A stretch of DNA of 64,000 bases from Pseudomonadales bacterium (GCA_024234855.1 JACKNN010000002.1:496001-560000); one strand, 5' to 3'. Shown: positions 43,609 through 52,933, counted from the stretch's first letter. Translations and numbers: made by a program. Notes: generated by a model not told the origin, from the letters alone.

Positions 43609-44352
43609 ATGAGTGATGAAAAAAAAGTGGCGCTGGTGACGGGCGCCAGCCGCGGCATCGGTAAAGCCATAGCGCAACACCTGGCCGCTGCGGGCTTTAC
43701 CGTGGTGGGCACAGCCACCAGCGATGCCGGCGCGCAGAGCATTACCGAATACCTGCACGAGGCGGGCAATGACGGTTGCGGCATGACCCTGAATGTGTCT
43801 GATGAAGACAGTGTGCAGCGCGTGGTGAAAGCGATCACCGAACAATTCGGCGCGCCGCTGGTGCTGGTAAACAATGCGGGCATCACCCGGGACAATATCC
43901 TGATGCGGATGAAGATTGAGGAGTGGAGCGATGTGATCGAAACCAACCTGACCGCGCTTTATAGGGTGAGCAAGGCCTGCCTGCGCGGCATGACGAAAGC
44001 GCGCTGGGGGAGGATCGTCAATATCACATCGGTGGTCGGTTCAATGGGCAATATGGGCCAGGCCAACTACGCGGCGACCAAGGCGGGCGCGGAAGGATTT
44101 TCCCGCGCGCTCGCGCGTGAGCTCGGCTCCCGCTCAGTGACTGTCAATTGCGTGGCGCCGGGGTTCATTGATACTGACATGACACGGGAGTTGTCGGACG
44201 AACAGCGCGCGCTGATGCTGGGCCAGATCCCGTTGGGCAGGCTCGGTGCGGCGGACGAGATCGGTGCGCTGGTGGCATTCATTTGCAGTGATGCGGCGTC
44301 CTATATCACCGGTGAGACAGTACATATAAATGGCGGCATGTACATGTCTTAA
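43609..44352 (+). CDS. fabG: 3-oxoacyl-ACP reductase
   Basis: 247 aa SDR. Cofactor loop TGASRGIGKA, NNAGITRD, catalytic Ser in NITSVVG and Tyr/Lys in YAATKAG, and the FabG-typical C-terminus ITGETVHINGGMYMS. Reduces 3-oxoacyl-ACP with NADPH in fatty acid synthesis. In the fabD-fabG-acpP-fabF order. Confidence 0.97.
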   Translation: MSDEKKVALVTGASRGIGKAIAQHLAAAGFTVVGTATSDAGAQSITEYLHEAGNDGCGMTLNVSDEDSVQRVVKAITEQFGAPLVLVNNAGITRDNILMRMKIEEWSDVIETNLTALYRVSKACLRGMTKARWGRIVNITSVVGSMGNMGQANYAATKAGAEGFSRALARELGSRSVTVNCVAPGFIDTDMTRELSDEQRALMLGQIPLGRLGAADEIGALVAFICSDAASYITGETVHINGGMYMS

Positions 44353-44498
44353 CTTATTGAAAAAAAAGAACAAATAATAGCCTGTGCCGGTGCGCCAAAA
44401 AAAATTTTAAACTCTCTGGAAAAACAGAGTAAACTGCGCGCTCAGGCCGGTTAGTCGGGTTTGATTCAGCATTAAAATCTCAGGAGCAGAGAATAATC

Positions 44499-44735
44499 AT
44501 GAGCAGCATTGAAGAACGCGTTAAGAAAATCGTCGCAGAACAACTTGGCGTAAAGGAAGAAGAAGTTCAGACCGAAGCCTCTTTCGTCGAGGACCTGGGG
44601 GCCGATTCTCTCGACACTGTCGAACTCGTAATGGCCCTGGAAGAAGAGTTTGAAACTGAAATACCCGATGAGGAAGCTGAAAAAATCACTACCGTTAAAC
44701 TGGCGATCGATTACATTACCCAGAACCTCGCCTGA
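44499..44735 (+). CDS. acpP: acyl carrier protein
   Basis: 78 aa. Ser37 in DLGADSLDTVE receives 4'-phosphopantetheine. AGGAG site precedes ATG. 146-base gap from fabG is AT-rich and contains CTCTG/CAGAG around a GAAAAA loop with TAAACT nearby, compatible with an own promoter for this very abundant protein. Terminator at 44757-44792. Confidence 0.98.
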   Translation: MSSIEERVKKIVAEQLGVKEEEVQTEASFVEDLGADSLDTVELVMALEEEFETEIPDEEAEKITTVKLAIDYITQNLA

Positions 44736-44756
44736 TCAACCACCCTCGTCCATACG

Positions 44757-44792
44757 GAAAAGCCGTTTCTATTTTTGATAGAACGGCTTTTC
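44757..44792 (+). terminator. intrinsic terminator after acpP
   Basis: AAAAGCCGTT...AACGGCTTTT with inner TCTA/TAGA and one bulged T, then TCTTATTT. It separates acpP from fabF, which has its own start 74 bases on; partial read-through is likely because the cluster is conserved. Confidence 0.85.
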
Positions 44793-44865
44793 TTATTTAC
44801 GCTTCCCGGTGCATCAAATTCAGCAACTGTTTGAAGCGCCTGCGTCTCGCTAAAAAGGAGTCAGC

Positions 44866-46110
44866 GTGTTGATTGGCAGAAGAGTCGTTGTTACAGGCAT
44901 GGGCATGCTCAGTCCTCTCGGACATACCGTGGAGGACACCTGGCAGGCTATTCTGGCAGGCAAGAGCGGTGTCGCACCCATCGAGAGCTTTGACGTGTCT
45001 GCCTACAGCACCCGCTTCAGCGCAAGCGTCAAGAACTTCGATATCTCTTTGTACCTGCCGATCAAGGACGCGCGCAAAATGGACCTCTTCGTCCAGTTTG
45101 GCATGGCGGCAGGTATCCAGGCCATGCAGGACAGCGGCCTGGAAATTACCGAGGAACTCGCACCGCGGGTCGGTTGTGCTATCGGCTCCGGCATTGGCGG
45201 CATAGGCCAGATCGAGAAAAACGCAGACCTCATAAAGACCTCGGGGCCGCGCAAGATATCGCCATTTTTTGTCCCCGGCTCCATCATCAACATGATCTCG
45301 GGCAACCTGTCGGTGATGTTCAATATGCAGGGCCCCAATCTCGCCATCGTCACCGCCTGTACCTCGGGCACACACAACATCGGGCTCGGCGCCAAGTTGA
45401 TTGCGCTGGGTGACGCAGATGCGATGTTGGTGGGCGGTGCCGAGATGGCCACCACCCCCGTGGGCCTGGGTGGATTTGCTGCAGCCAGGGCACTGTCCAC
45501 GCGCAATGATGACCCCGAGGCAGCCTCCCGGCCCTGGGACAGGGACAGGGACGGTTTCGTGTTGGGCGATGGCGCCGGTGTCCTCATGCTGGAGGAGTAT
45601 GAAATGGCCAGGGCCCGCGGCGCGAAAATCTATGCCGAGGTGCTGGGCTTTGGCATGAGCGGCGATGCCTACCACATGACCCTGCCGCCGGAAAACGGCA
45701 GGGGAGCTGCGGCGGCCATGAGCAATGCAATCCGTGACGCCGGTGTGGCCATCGAGAGAATCAGCTATATCAATGCTCACGGCACATCCACCAATGCCGG
45801 GGACCTGGCCGAGAGCAGGGCTATTGAGACGGTGCTGGGCACCGCTGCTGCGCAGGTTGCGGTCAGTTCCACCAAATCCATGGTTGGGCATCTGTTGGGC
45901 GCAGCCGGCGCGGTCGAGGCGATCTTCTCCATACTGGCCATGCGCGACCAGGTGGCGCCGCCCACCATCAATCTCGACAATCCGGATGAAGGCTGCAACC
46001 TGAACTACGTTCCCAATACCGCGCAGGAGCGCGCTATCGACTGCGTGGTTTCAAATTCTTTCGGCTTTGGCGGTACCAACGGCTCACTGCTTTTCGCCAA
46101 ACCGGATTGA
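44866..46110 (+). CDS. fabF: 3-oxoacyl-ACP synthase II (KAS II)
   Basis: 414 aa. Catalytic Cys165 in TACTSGTH, two His in NAHGTSTNAGD and KSMVGHLLGAAG. GTG start with AAGGAG. Condenses malonyl-ACP with acyl-ACP. Usually the last fab gene of the cluster; here fabH is absent, so initiation of synthesis must use an unlinked KAS III. Confidence 0.97.
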   Translation: MLIGRRVVVTGMGMLSPLGHTVEDTWQAILAGKSGVAPIESFDVSAYSTRFSASVKNFDISLYLPIKDARKMDLFVQFGMAAGIQAMQDSGLEITEELAPRVGCAIGSGIGGIGQIEKNADLIKTSGPRKISPFFVPGSIINMISGNLSVMFNMQGPNLAIVTACTSGTHNIGLGAKLIALGDADAMLVGGAEMATTPVGLGGFAAARALSTRNDDPEAASRPWDRDRDGFVLGDGAGVLMLEEYEMARARGAKIYAEVLGFGMSGDAYHMTLPPENGRGAAAAMSNAIRDAGVAIERISYINAHGTSTNAGDLAESRAIETVLGTAAAQVAVSSTKSMVGHLLGAAGAVEAIFSILAMRDQVAPPTINLDNPDEGCNLNYVPNTAQERAIDCVVSNSFGFGGTNGSLLFAKPD

Positions 46111-46120
46111 CCGCCGGCCC

Positions 46121-46960
46121 GTGTCCGGGGACTCAGCTATTTGGATAGATGGCGCGCCGTCCAGGGCGCTGCCCCTGCCTGATCGCGGACTGGATTTTGG
46201 CGACGGCCTGTTTGAAACCCTGCTGCTGCGCGGTGGGGAGCCCCTGTACCCCAAACTGCACCTGGCGCGTCTGCAACGCGGTATCCGCGCGCTGGCGTTT
46301 CCCGACAGCCATGAGATGGTGTGCAAGCGACTCGATGCAGCCTGCGCGGAGATTCGCGCCCGCGGTTGGCGCTGGAGCGCATTGCGCCTGACGCTGACCC
46401 GGGGCGCTGGCCCCCGCGGTTACGCGCCGCCGACCGCCGCCGTGCCGCGTATCATCGTCGCCGCCACCGATCTGGGCGAGGCCCCCGCACACCTGGCGTC
46501 GCCGGCGGCGGTGGGGATGGCAAGCGTACGCTGGCCCACCCAGCCGGCGCTGGCGGGACTCAAGCATCTCAACCGACTGGAGCAGGTGCTGGCCGCCCGT
46601 GAGTATCGGCAGGCGGGGCTGGATGAGGCGGTGATGCTGGACCAGCGCGGCGGGGTAGTATCCGTCGTCGCCGGCAACCTGTTCCTGGTGCTCAACGGCC
46701 AGCTGCTGACCGCGCCGCTGGACAGTTGCGGGATAGCCGGTACCCGGCGCGAGCTGATCATGCGGCGCTGGGCCCCCGCCACGGGATTGACCGTGCGGGA
46801 AGCAAACCTCACCATGACACTGCTGGAGAGCGCCGAAGAAGTCTTTTTCAGCAACAGTTTGCTGGGCCTGCGCCCGGTGGGACGTTGCGGGAAACGCGCC
46901 TGGCGCAGCCATGTTACCTGCGAGAAATTGTTCCGGCGTTATCAGGATGATCTGGCGTGA
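46121..46960 (+). CDS. pabC: 4-amino-4-deoxychorismate lyase
   Basis: 279 aa, fold-type IV PLP enzyme: ALPLPDRGLDFGDGLFETLLLRGG, GLKHLNRLEQVLAAREY (the PLP Lys is in LKHLNR), SNSLLGLRPV. Produces p-aminobenzoate for folate. GTG at 46121 is 10 bases after fabF; the longer frame overlaps fabF. Part of the fab-pabC-mltG-tmk-holB string. Confidence 0.92.
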   Translation: MSGDSAIWIDGAPSRALPLPDRGLDFGDGLFETLLLRGGEPLYPKLHLARLQRGIRALAFPDSHEMVCKRLDAACAEIRARGWRWSALRLTLTRGAGPRGYAPPTAAVPRIIVAATDLGEAPAHLASPAAVGMASVRWPTQPALAGLKHLNRLEQVLAAREYRQAGLDEAVMLDQRGGVVSVVAGNLFLVLNGQLLTAPLDSCGIAGTRRELIMRRWAPATGLTVREANLTMTLLESAEEVFFSNSLLGLRPVGRCGKRAWRSHVTCEKLFRRYQDDLA

Positions 46961-47988
46961 TCCGTAAACTTTTACCACTGTGCCTGCTGGTGTTCCTGTC
47001 GGGTGTGCTGGTGTTCCAGGAACTGGAGCGGCGCTGGCAACAGCCCCTCGCGCTGCCACCGGACGGCTTGCAACTGGTAGTGGCGCCCGGTGAATCGTTG
47101 CGCGCGCTTGCAAACCGCCTGAACAGGGACGGTATTCTGGAGTACCCCAATCTGCTGATCCTGTATGCCCGCTGGACCGAACTCGACCAGCAAATGAAGC
47201 ATGGCGAGTATCTGTTGCCGGCCCGGCTCACGCCGCTGGAACTGCTCGAACTGCTGCGCCGTGGCAAAGTCATCCAGTACCCGGTCACCCTGCCGGAGGG
47301 GTTGAACCTGTCACAGGCGCTTTCTGTGTTGGCGGGGCAGGCCACCCTGGTGCCGGTGCTGGCAGGCCCGGAGGACAGTCGGTTGTACGAGTTGGTGAAA
47401 CCCTACCCGAGCCCGGAGGGTTTGTTCTTTCCCGACACCTATCATTTTTCCCGCGATACCACCGATTTTCAGTTGTTGCGACGCGCCCATATCCGCATGC
47501 TCCAGGTGCTGGACCAGGAGTGGCAGGACAGGGCCCCGGACCTGCCTTATGAAACCCCTTACGAAGCGCTGATAATGGCCTCCATCATAGAGCGGGAAAC
47601 CGGCCTGCCCGAGGAGCGGGAGCAGATTGCCGGCGTATTCGTGCGCCGCTTGCAGCAGGGCATGCGCCTGCAGACGGATCCAACAGTGATATATGGATTG
47701 GGCAGCGCATTTGACGGCAACCTGCGCCGGCCGGACCTGGAGGACGAGAGTAACGTCTACAATACCTATCGACGCGACGGCCTGCCGCCCACCCCAATCG
47801 CCTTGCCCGGCCGGGCGTCGATTCACGCTGCGCTGCATCCCGCCGAGGGTGCAGACCTGTACTTTGTCGCCAGGGGCGACGGCGGGCATGTATTCAGCAC
47901 TACTTTGGCACAACACGAGACGGCCGTGCGCAAATACCAGCTGCAACGCAAGCAGGATTATCGGTCCAGCCCGGAGCCGGGCCAATGA
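46957..47988 (+). CDS. mltG: endolytic murein transglycosylase MltG
   Basis: 343 aa. N-terminal membrane helix (residues about 3-21, LLPLCLLVFLSGVLVF), LysM-like domain residues 40-95 (VAPGESLRALANRLNRDG), catalytic YceG domain with MASIIERETG (Glu) and QTDPTVIYGLG. Cleaves nascent glycan strands during wall synthesis. GTG overlaps the pabC stop by 4 bases. Confidence 0.95.
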   Translation: MIRKLLPLCLLVFLSGVLVFQELERRWQQPLALPPDGLQLVVAPGESLRALANRLNRDGILEYPNLLILYARWTELDQQMKHGEYLLPARLTPLELLELLRRGKVIQYPVTLPEGLNLSQALSVLAGQATLVPVLAGPEDSRLYELVKPYPSPEGLFFPDTYHFSRDTTDFQLLRRAHIRMLQVLDQEWQDRAPDLPYETPYEALIMASIIERETGLPEEREQIAGVFVRRLQQGMRLQTDPTVIYGLGSAFDGNLRRPDLEDESNVYNTYRRDGLPPTPIALPGRASIHAALHPAEGADLYFVARGDGGHVFSTTLAQHETAVRKYQLQRKQDYRSSPEPGQ

Positions 47989-48638
47989 GTGCGCGCGGTT
48001 TGTTTATTACCGTTGAGGGAGGCGAGGGCGTCGGTAAATCCACCGGCATCGCTTTTCTCGAAAAGACCCTGCAGGCCCACGGCGTTGAACTGCTGGTAAC
48101 CCGTGAACCCGGCGGCAGCAAGCTTGGCGAGGAGCTTCGACGCCTGTTGCTGGCGGTGGACGATGAACCGCTCGACCCGACGGCGGAGTTGTTGCTGATG
48201 TTCGCCGCCCGGGCGCAGCATATCAGCGGCCGCATAGAACCAGCGCTGGCGGCCGGCAAGTGGGTATTGTGTGATCGCTTCACCGACGCGACCTATGCCT
48301 ACCAGTGCGGGGGCCGCGGAATCGATCGCGGTGCGGTCAGTGCGCTGGAAAATCTGGTGCAGGGTACATTGCGTCCCGACTGCACGCTGTTGCTGGACGC
48401 GCCGGTAAGCATCGGCTTGGCGCGGGCGCGAATGCGGGGCGACCTCGACCGTTTTGAACTGGAAGAACTGGCATTTTTCGAGCGGGTGAGGGCGACGTAT
48501 CTCGAGTTGGCCGCCGGCAGTAGCGGGCGTTTCAGGATTATCGACGCCGGCCAGCCACTGGAACAGGTGCAGGAGCAATTGCTAAAAGTCTGTAAAGAAC
48601 TCACCGCGTGCTGGGGTGTGAGGCACCCCGCGCCATGA
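47985..48638 (+). CDS. tmk: thymidylate kinase
   Basis: 217 aa. P-loop EGGEGVGKST and DRFTDATYAYQCGGRGID, LLLDAPVSIGLARARMRG. Phosphorylates dTMP to dTDP. ATGA overlap with mltG and with holB on both sides, as in other gammaproteobacteria. Confidence 0.97.
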   Translation: MSARGLFITVEGGEGVGKSTGIAFLEKTLQAHGVELLVTREPGGSKLGEELRRLLLAVDDEPLDPTAELLLMFAARAQHISGRIEPALAAGKWVLCDRFTDATYAYQCGGRGIDRGAVSALENLVQGTLRPDCTLLLDAPVSIGLARARMRGDLDRFELEELAFFERVRATYLELAAGSSGRFRIIDAGQPLEQVQEQLLKVCKELTACWGVRHPAP

Positions 48639-49651
48639 CTATGTCAGTGAGTGTTTCGAAGGTCAGTGCGCCACTGCCCTGGCAGGCCGAGATCTGGTTG
48701 CGGCTCAACCAGCAACTGGCCGGGGGGCAACTGCCCCACGCACTGTTGCTGACCGGGCCGGAATACACGGGCAAATCCCGCCTGGCGTTGGCGCTGGCCC
48801 GGCTGCTGCTGTGCGCGCGGCCCGTCGGCGGGCTCAATTGCGGTGAGTGCCACCCCTGCGAGCTCAGTGCGAGCGGTAATCACGGCGACTTCCAGTGGCT
48901 TGAGCCGGAGGGCAAAGGCCGGGTCGTCAAAATCGAGCAGATCCGCAAGCTGGTGGAATTCGCCGGCCGAACTGCCGGTTTCGGCCTGCGCAAGGTCGTG
49001 GTTATCGCGCCAGCGGAGAACATGAATATCAGTGCCGCCAATGCACTGCTGAAAGTGCTGGAGGAGCCGCCCGCCAATACCCACCTGCTGCTGGTCTCCC
49101 ATCGCCCGCACGGACTCCCCGCGACCATTCGCTCGCGCTGCCAGATACTGCGCCCTGCGCTGCCCGACCGGCAGGCCAGCCTGGCCTGGCTGGGTCCGCT
49201 GTGCGGTTCACGGGAACAGGCCGAGCGCATGCTGGACCTGGCGGGTTTGCGCCCGCTGCTGGCGGCACAGTTGCACGCAGAAGCAAGCGGCGAGCGGCTC
49301 GAAGCCACCCGGCTGGCCATGCGGGCCGTATTCACCGGGCGGGCGGCGACGAGTGCGCTGGCCGCCGCCCTGGCCGGGGACGATCTGCAGTCGGCACTGG
49401 CGCAACTTGCCGGCGGTATAGAATCGCTACTGCGCAGTCTGGACGGCCCGGCACTCGCGAGTCGCCAGGCCAGGGGCGGTTTTGCGCTGCTGGATGACAT
49501 CGTGCGCATCCAGCGCGCGATCAGGGCCGGATCAAACCCCAATCCGCAGTTGCTGCTCGACGGCGTGCTGGCAAATATGCAGCGAGTATTGGGCGACGGC
49601 GGGCTTGGTGATAAGATCGGGGCGAACCCGGGGGCAAGTATCCATGAGTGA
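48635..49651 (+). CDS. holB: DNA polymerase III delta-prime subunit
   Basis: 338 aa. AAA+ clamp-loader subunit: LLTGPEYTGKSRLALALA, zinc-type CGECHPCELS, HGDFQWLEPEGKG, LKVLEEPPANTHLLLVSH. It lacks an active ATP site, as delta-prime does. ATG 48635 overlaps tmk by 4 bases. Also called together with pilZ and, in Pseudomonas, tatD. Confidence 0.94.
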   Translation: MTMSVSVSKVSAPLPWQAEIWLRLNQQLAGGQLPHALLLTGPEYTGKSRLALALARLLLCARPVGGLNCGECHPCELSASGNHGDFQWLEPEGKGRVVKIEQIRKLVEFAGRTAGFGLRKVVVIAPAENMNISAANALLKVLEEPPANTHLLLVSHRPHGLPATIRSRCQILRPALPDRQASLAWLGPLCGSREQAERMLDLAGLRPLLAAQLHAEASGERLEATRLAMRAVFTGRAATSALAAALAGDDLQSALAQLAGGIESLLRSLDGPALASRQARGGFALLDDIVRIQRAIRAGSNPNPQLLLDGVLANMQRVLGDGGLGDKIGANPGASIHE

Positions 49652-49997
49652 TGAAAGACACAACAGCCGCAACGGCATTCTGTCGCTGACCATCAAGGAC
49701 AAGGCGGTACTTTACTCAGCCTACATGCCGTTTCTGCAGTACGGCGGCCTCTTCGTACCCACCAACAAGGCCTACGACATCGGTGATGAGGTCTTCATGC
49801 TGCTGACCCTGATGGATGAACCCGAGAAAATCCCGATTGCGGGCAAGGTAGTATGGGTGACGCCGCGGGGGGCGCAGGGCAATCGCACCGCCGGTATCGG
49901 CGTTCAGTTCAGTGAGCAGGACGCCAACGCCAACGCGAAAATCGAAAACCACCTGGCAGGCTCCCTGACCTCAGATCGGCCTACCCACACGATGTAG
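49644..49997 (+). CDS. pilZ: PilZ-domain protein (type IV pilus biogenesis)
   Basis: 117 aa. PilZ-type RNGILSLTIKDKAVLYSAYMPFLQYGGLFV lacks the RxxxR and D/NxSxxG c-di-GMP motifs of canonical PilZ proteins, like P. aeruginosa PilZ, which acts in pilus assembly by binding PilB. ATG 49644 overlaps holB by 8 bases. TatD, usually next, is absent. Confidence 0.9.
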   Translation: MSDERHNSRNGILSLTIKDKAVLYSAYMPFLQYGGLFVPTNKAYDIGDEVFMLLTLMDEPEKIPIAGKVVWVTPRGAQGNRTAGIGVQFSEQDANANAKIENHLAGSLTSDRPTHTM

Positions 49998-50306
49998 TGG
50001 GCGAGCCCTTCTTGATGGCAGCTCGAGATATGTCTCGTAACATGTTGAATTTAATAAATTAAATCTAAAAAAATGGGTCCCGAAAGGGACCCAAGAAGAC
50101 CATTAGGAGTGAAACATAAAGGAATTTCTTCCCTCAAGGAGCATTGGGTTTGCTCCTGTGTCCGCCCCGGTAGTTCCAGGGGATAGGCAGGCACGGTATT
50201 AGTATCGCCCATGAAAAACTTTTTGCCATGCCCCGTTTCTCGTTTTTTTAGCTTTTTTTGAGCTTATAGATTGGATTTTAATTCCCATTGGCGATAAGAG
50301 GTTGAG
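49998..50306. other. 309-base intergenic region, candidate minus-strand small RNA
   Basis: No ORF. Contains a minus-strand terminator (50067-50093) and, to its right, GGAGC/GCTCC around a short loop (50139-50157), plus AT-rich runs including T7 and T7 at 50243-50261. The latter may be the promoter region for the GH84 gene. See the finding on the orphan terminator. Confidence 0.45.
50067..50093 (-). terminator. orphan minus-strand intrinsic terminator
   Basis: TGGGTCCC/GGGACCCA with a 4-base loop at 50074-50093, followed on the minus strand by seven T (50073-50067). On the plus strand there is no T-tract, so it would not stop the fab/holB operon. No minus-strand gene lies to its right. Confidence 0.72.
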
Positions 50307-51371
50307 ATGGAGCCAGCTCGCGAGTTTCTCACCGGTATCCTCGAAGGCTTCTACGGCCGTGCCTGGCCGCTCGCTACGCGGCTGGCATACGCCGATTACC
50401 TGCAGCAAGCGGGGCTCAATACCTGTCTTTACTGCCCCAAGGCAGACGCCTTCCTGCGCAAACAGTGGCGGCGGGATTGGCCGCCCCTGCAGTGGCGACA
50501 GTTGCTTGATTTATCCAGCGCGTACCGCCAGCGGGGGCTGTACTGGGGCGTGGGGCTGTCCCCGTTCGCGCTGTACCAGCAATACGGACCCCCACAGCGC
50601 GAGCAACTGAGGCGAAAAATCGGCCGCCTGGCGGAGCTGGATGCACCCCTGCTGGCCATCCTGTTCGATGATATGCCCGGGGATCTCGACGCGCTCGCCA
50701 GTCGCCAGGCGGAAATCGTCGCCGATGTGATGGGCTGGCTGCCCGGGGTGCGGGTACTGGTTTGTCCCACCTATTACTCCTTTGATCCTGTGCTGGAGCG
50801 GTTTTTCGGTCGTATGCCTGCGGGGTACTGGCCCCAGTTGGGCCGGGACCTGCCGCGGGCTGCGGATATTTTCTGGACTGGCAACCGGGTATGCTCCGAG
50901 GCGATTACCCGGGCGGATATCGAACCTATCTGCGCGCAGCTGGGGCGGCCCGTGGTGTTGTGGGACAACTACCCGGTCAATGACGGTGCGGTGCGCAGCA
51001 ACTTCCTCTATCTGGATAAACTGCCCCGACGCGAGGCACTGCCCGCCACGCTTGTCGCCGGGCATCTTTGCAACCCGATGAACCAGGGCCTGCTGTCGCT
51101 GCCAGCACTGGCCGGCCTCTCGGAGTTGTACCATGGCGACAAGGGCAGTGGAGCCGGCGCCTGGCTGGAGCGGAGCATTGGCTCGGCCACGTGGACGCAA
51201 CTGCAGTCGGACCGGCAGGCGTTCCAGGAGTTGGGCCGCGCCGGCATGGGTGAGGCGCACTGCCAGGCACTGGCCGAGCGCTACCGGGCCCTGCCGGGCA
51301 GCGCCGCCCGGGAGGTTGCTGGCTGGTTGCTGGGCGAATACAGCTTCGACCCCGCCTGCCTGACCGATTGA
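50307..51371 (+). CDS. GH84-family beta-N-acetylglucosaminidase (O-GlcNAcase-like)
   Basis: 354 aa. Opens with LTGILEGFYGRAW, the hallmark of GH84 catalytic barrels. The paired catalytic Asp121-Asp122 lie in AILFDDMPGD, and WDNYPVNDG matches the substrate-binding loop. Substrate-assisted hydrolysis of beta-linked GlcNAc is expected. No signal peptide, so cytosolic. AGAGG precedes the ATG. Only the catalytic domain is present, unlike larger secreted clostridial members. It shares an apparent operon with a phosphomannose-isomerase-like protein. Confidence 0.88.
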   Translation: MEPAREFLTGILEGFYGRAWPLATRLAYADYLQQAGLNTCLYCPKADAFLRKQWRRDWPPLQWRQLLDLSSAYRQRGLYWGVGLSPFALYQQYGPPQREQLRRKIGRLAELDAPLLAILFDDMPGDLDALASRQAEIVADVMGWLPGVRVLVCPTYYSFDPVLERFFGRMPAGYWPQLGRDLPRAADIFWTGNRVCSEAITRADIEPICAQLGRPVVLWDNYPVNDGAVRSNFLYLDKLPRREALPATLVAGHLCNPMNQGLLSLPALAGLSELYHGDKGSGAGAWLERSIGSATWTQLQSDRQAFQELGRAGMGEAHCQALAERYRALPGSAAREVAGWLLGEYSFDPACLTD

Positions 51372-51381
51372 TGTCCGCCTG

Positions 51382-52686
51382 ATGCACAGTGTCAGCGAAT
51401 CACCCGGATTCAGCCGCGACCGCGGCGACCCCAGGGCCTGCTACGCCCGGTGGCGCGCCTCACTGGCGTGCGAAGAGGCGGTATTGCTGGTCGAATTCGA
51501 ATTCGCCCGCTACTGGCTGGAGGGCGCCACGCCACAGCACCTGACCGCGATTTACTGTGTTGCAGGCGACAGCCTGGGGGTCGCGGTCACCGACCGGGAA
51601 CTGGTGGCCCAGGGGCTCCCGCCGGCAGCCCAGTATGCACAGTGGCTGGGCGCGCATGGACTGGTGAGTGCCGAACCGAACAGCCCGATCGGCCTGGCCC
51701 CCGAAACTGTCGCCAAGCCCTGGGGGCGGGAAATCTGGTACACCGGGATAGAGCGGCGCGGCGTCTGTCATTTCGCTTCCGGGGAGGCGCGTACGCCGAT
51801 ACCCTGGCTTCAGGCTGTGCTGCCCACGCCGGTGGCCGGCGAACCCGGCGAGGCGCTGGTCCTGCTTAAAGTGCTGGCGCCATCGTCGCATCCCGTGCTG
51901 GGCGATTTGTATTTCGAGCTGCACGAGGAAAAGCGCGAGGTCTATGTCGTCACCCGGATCGACCGGCAGGCCTGGCCCGATGGGGTCGGCTATATCCGCT
52001 ACGGTTTTGACCAGCAACTCGTGGCCAGTTATCCCAGCGAGGGCCGGTTCCGGGCCGCTTACCTCGATGCCGTACTGGCGTACGAAGCGCTGCGGCGCGA
52101 GCTGGATGCGCTGGTCGAACGGGGCGGGCGACCGGCACCGGCGCAGTCCGCCCGGGAGGCCCTGTTGCGCGAGCGCATGAACCGATTCACGCAGCTGCGG
52201 CCATTGCGGGTCGGGGATGTCGTCCAGGTCCCGCTCTTGATGCCGCATGCGCTGCAGCACGGGGTGCGTGCCGTTGAGTTCCAGACGCCCAGTTACGAGC
52301 GCAAGATACTGTCTTTCGCCCAGAAAGTGCTCACCCAGGACCACTGGGACACACGCGAAGCAGTCACCCGTATGCGGCTCGACACGCCTGATATCTCCCG
52401 GCCTCAACCGCCGGAGTGCAGTCCGGCCGGGGTCCGGGCAGAGCACATTGTCGATTTTCCCGATTTCGTGGTGCAGCGGCTGACCTTGCCGCCCGGCGTG
52501 CACTGGCAGCTGGAGGTCACAGACAGGTATCGCCTGCTGATGGTTTTGGCCGGGGCGCTGGAGCTTGGGGGGTGCCGTTATGCAGCCGATCAGGCCCTGT
52601 TGCTGCCAGCTCGATGGCGCGGACTGGTGAGCGCCGCGTCGGCGCCGGAACCACTGGTATTCCTGCTGGCCACACCGCGCAGTTAA
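51382..52686 (+). CDS. phosphomannose-isomerase-like cupin protein
   Basis: 434 aa. Type I PMI elements: AKPWGREIWYTGIE, HPVLGDLYFELHEEKREVYVV (metal-ligand region) and VQVPLLMPHALQHGVRAVEFQTPSYERKILSFAQ. A C-terminal cupin-like domain starts near residue 340. It may isomerise a hexose phosphate or hexosamine derivative, but the divergence from ManA leaves substrate unknown. It begins 10 bases after the GH84 gene, so a joint role in use of a GlcNAc-containing glycan is plausible. Confidence 0.65.
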   Translation: MHSVSESPGFSRDRGDPRACYARWRASLACEEAVLLVEFEFARYWLEGATPQHLTAIYCVAGDSLGVAVTDRELVAQGLPPAAQYAQWLGAHGLVSAEPNSPIGLAPETVAKPWGREIWYTGIERRGVCHFASGEARTPIPWLQAVLPTPVAGEPGEALVLLKVLAPSSHPVLGDLYFELHEEKREVYVVTRIDRQAWPDGVGYIRYGFDQQLVASYPSEGRFRAAYLDAVLAYEALRRELDALVERGGRPAPAQSAREALLRERMNRFTQLRPLRVGDVVQVPLLMPHALQHGVRAVEFQTPSYERKILSFAQKVLTQDHWDTREAVTRMRLDTPDISRPQPPECSPAGVRAEHIVDFPDFVVQRLTLPPGVHWQLEVTDRYRLLMVLAGALELGGCRYAADQALLLPARWRGLVSAASAPEPLVFLLATPRS

Positions 52687-52848
52687 GTGGTTGAACCGGT
52701 AGGGGCTTTGTGGCAGAATCTGCGCCCTTGTGACTGCCCTCAGCGACGGCCAGGGCGCATTAATTTTTATGAATAATCAATTGGTTATAAAAGTAATGTG
52801 AAAGTTTTTCTAGCTTGATGTCGGCCGGCACCAGGGCGTTCATATACT

Positions 52849-52933
52849 GCGGAAGTGGCGAAATTGGTATACGCGCTGGATTTAGGTTCCAGTGCCGCAA
52901 GGCGTGAGAGTTCGAGTCTCTCCTTCCGCACCA
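52849..52933 (+). tRNA. tRNA-Leu (anticodon TAG)
   Basis: 85 bases. Acceptor GCGGAAG/CTTCCGC, discriminator A, encoded CCA. Anticodon loop TTTAGGT, so TAG (reads CUA). Long variable arm, T-arm GAGTTCGAGTCTC. AT-rich upstream region without a clean promoter. Confidence 0.96.
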
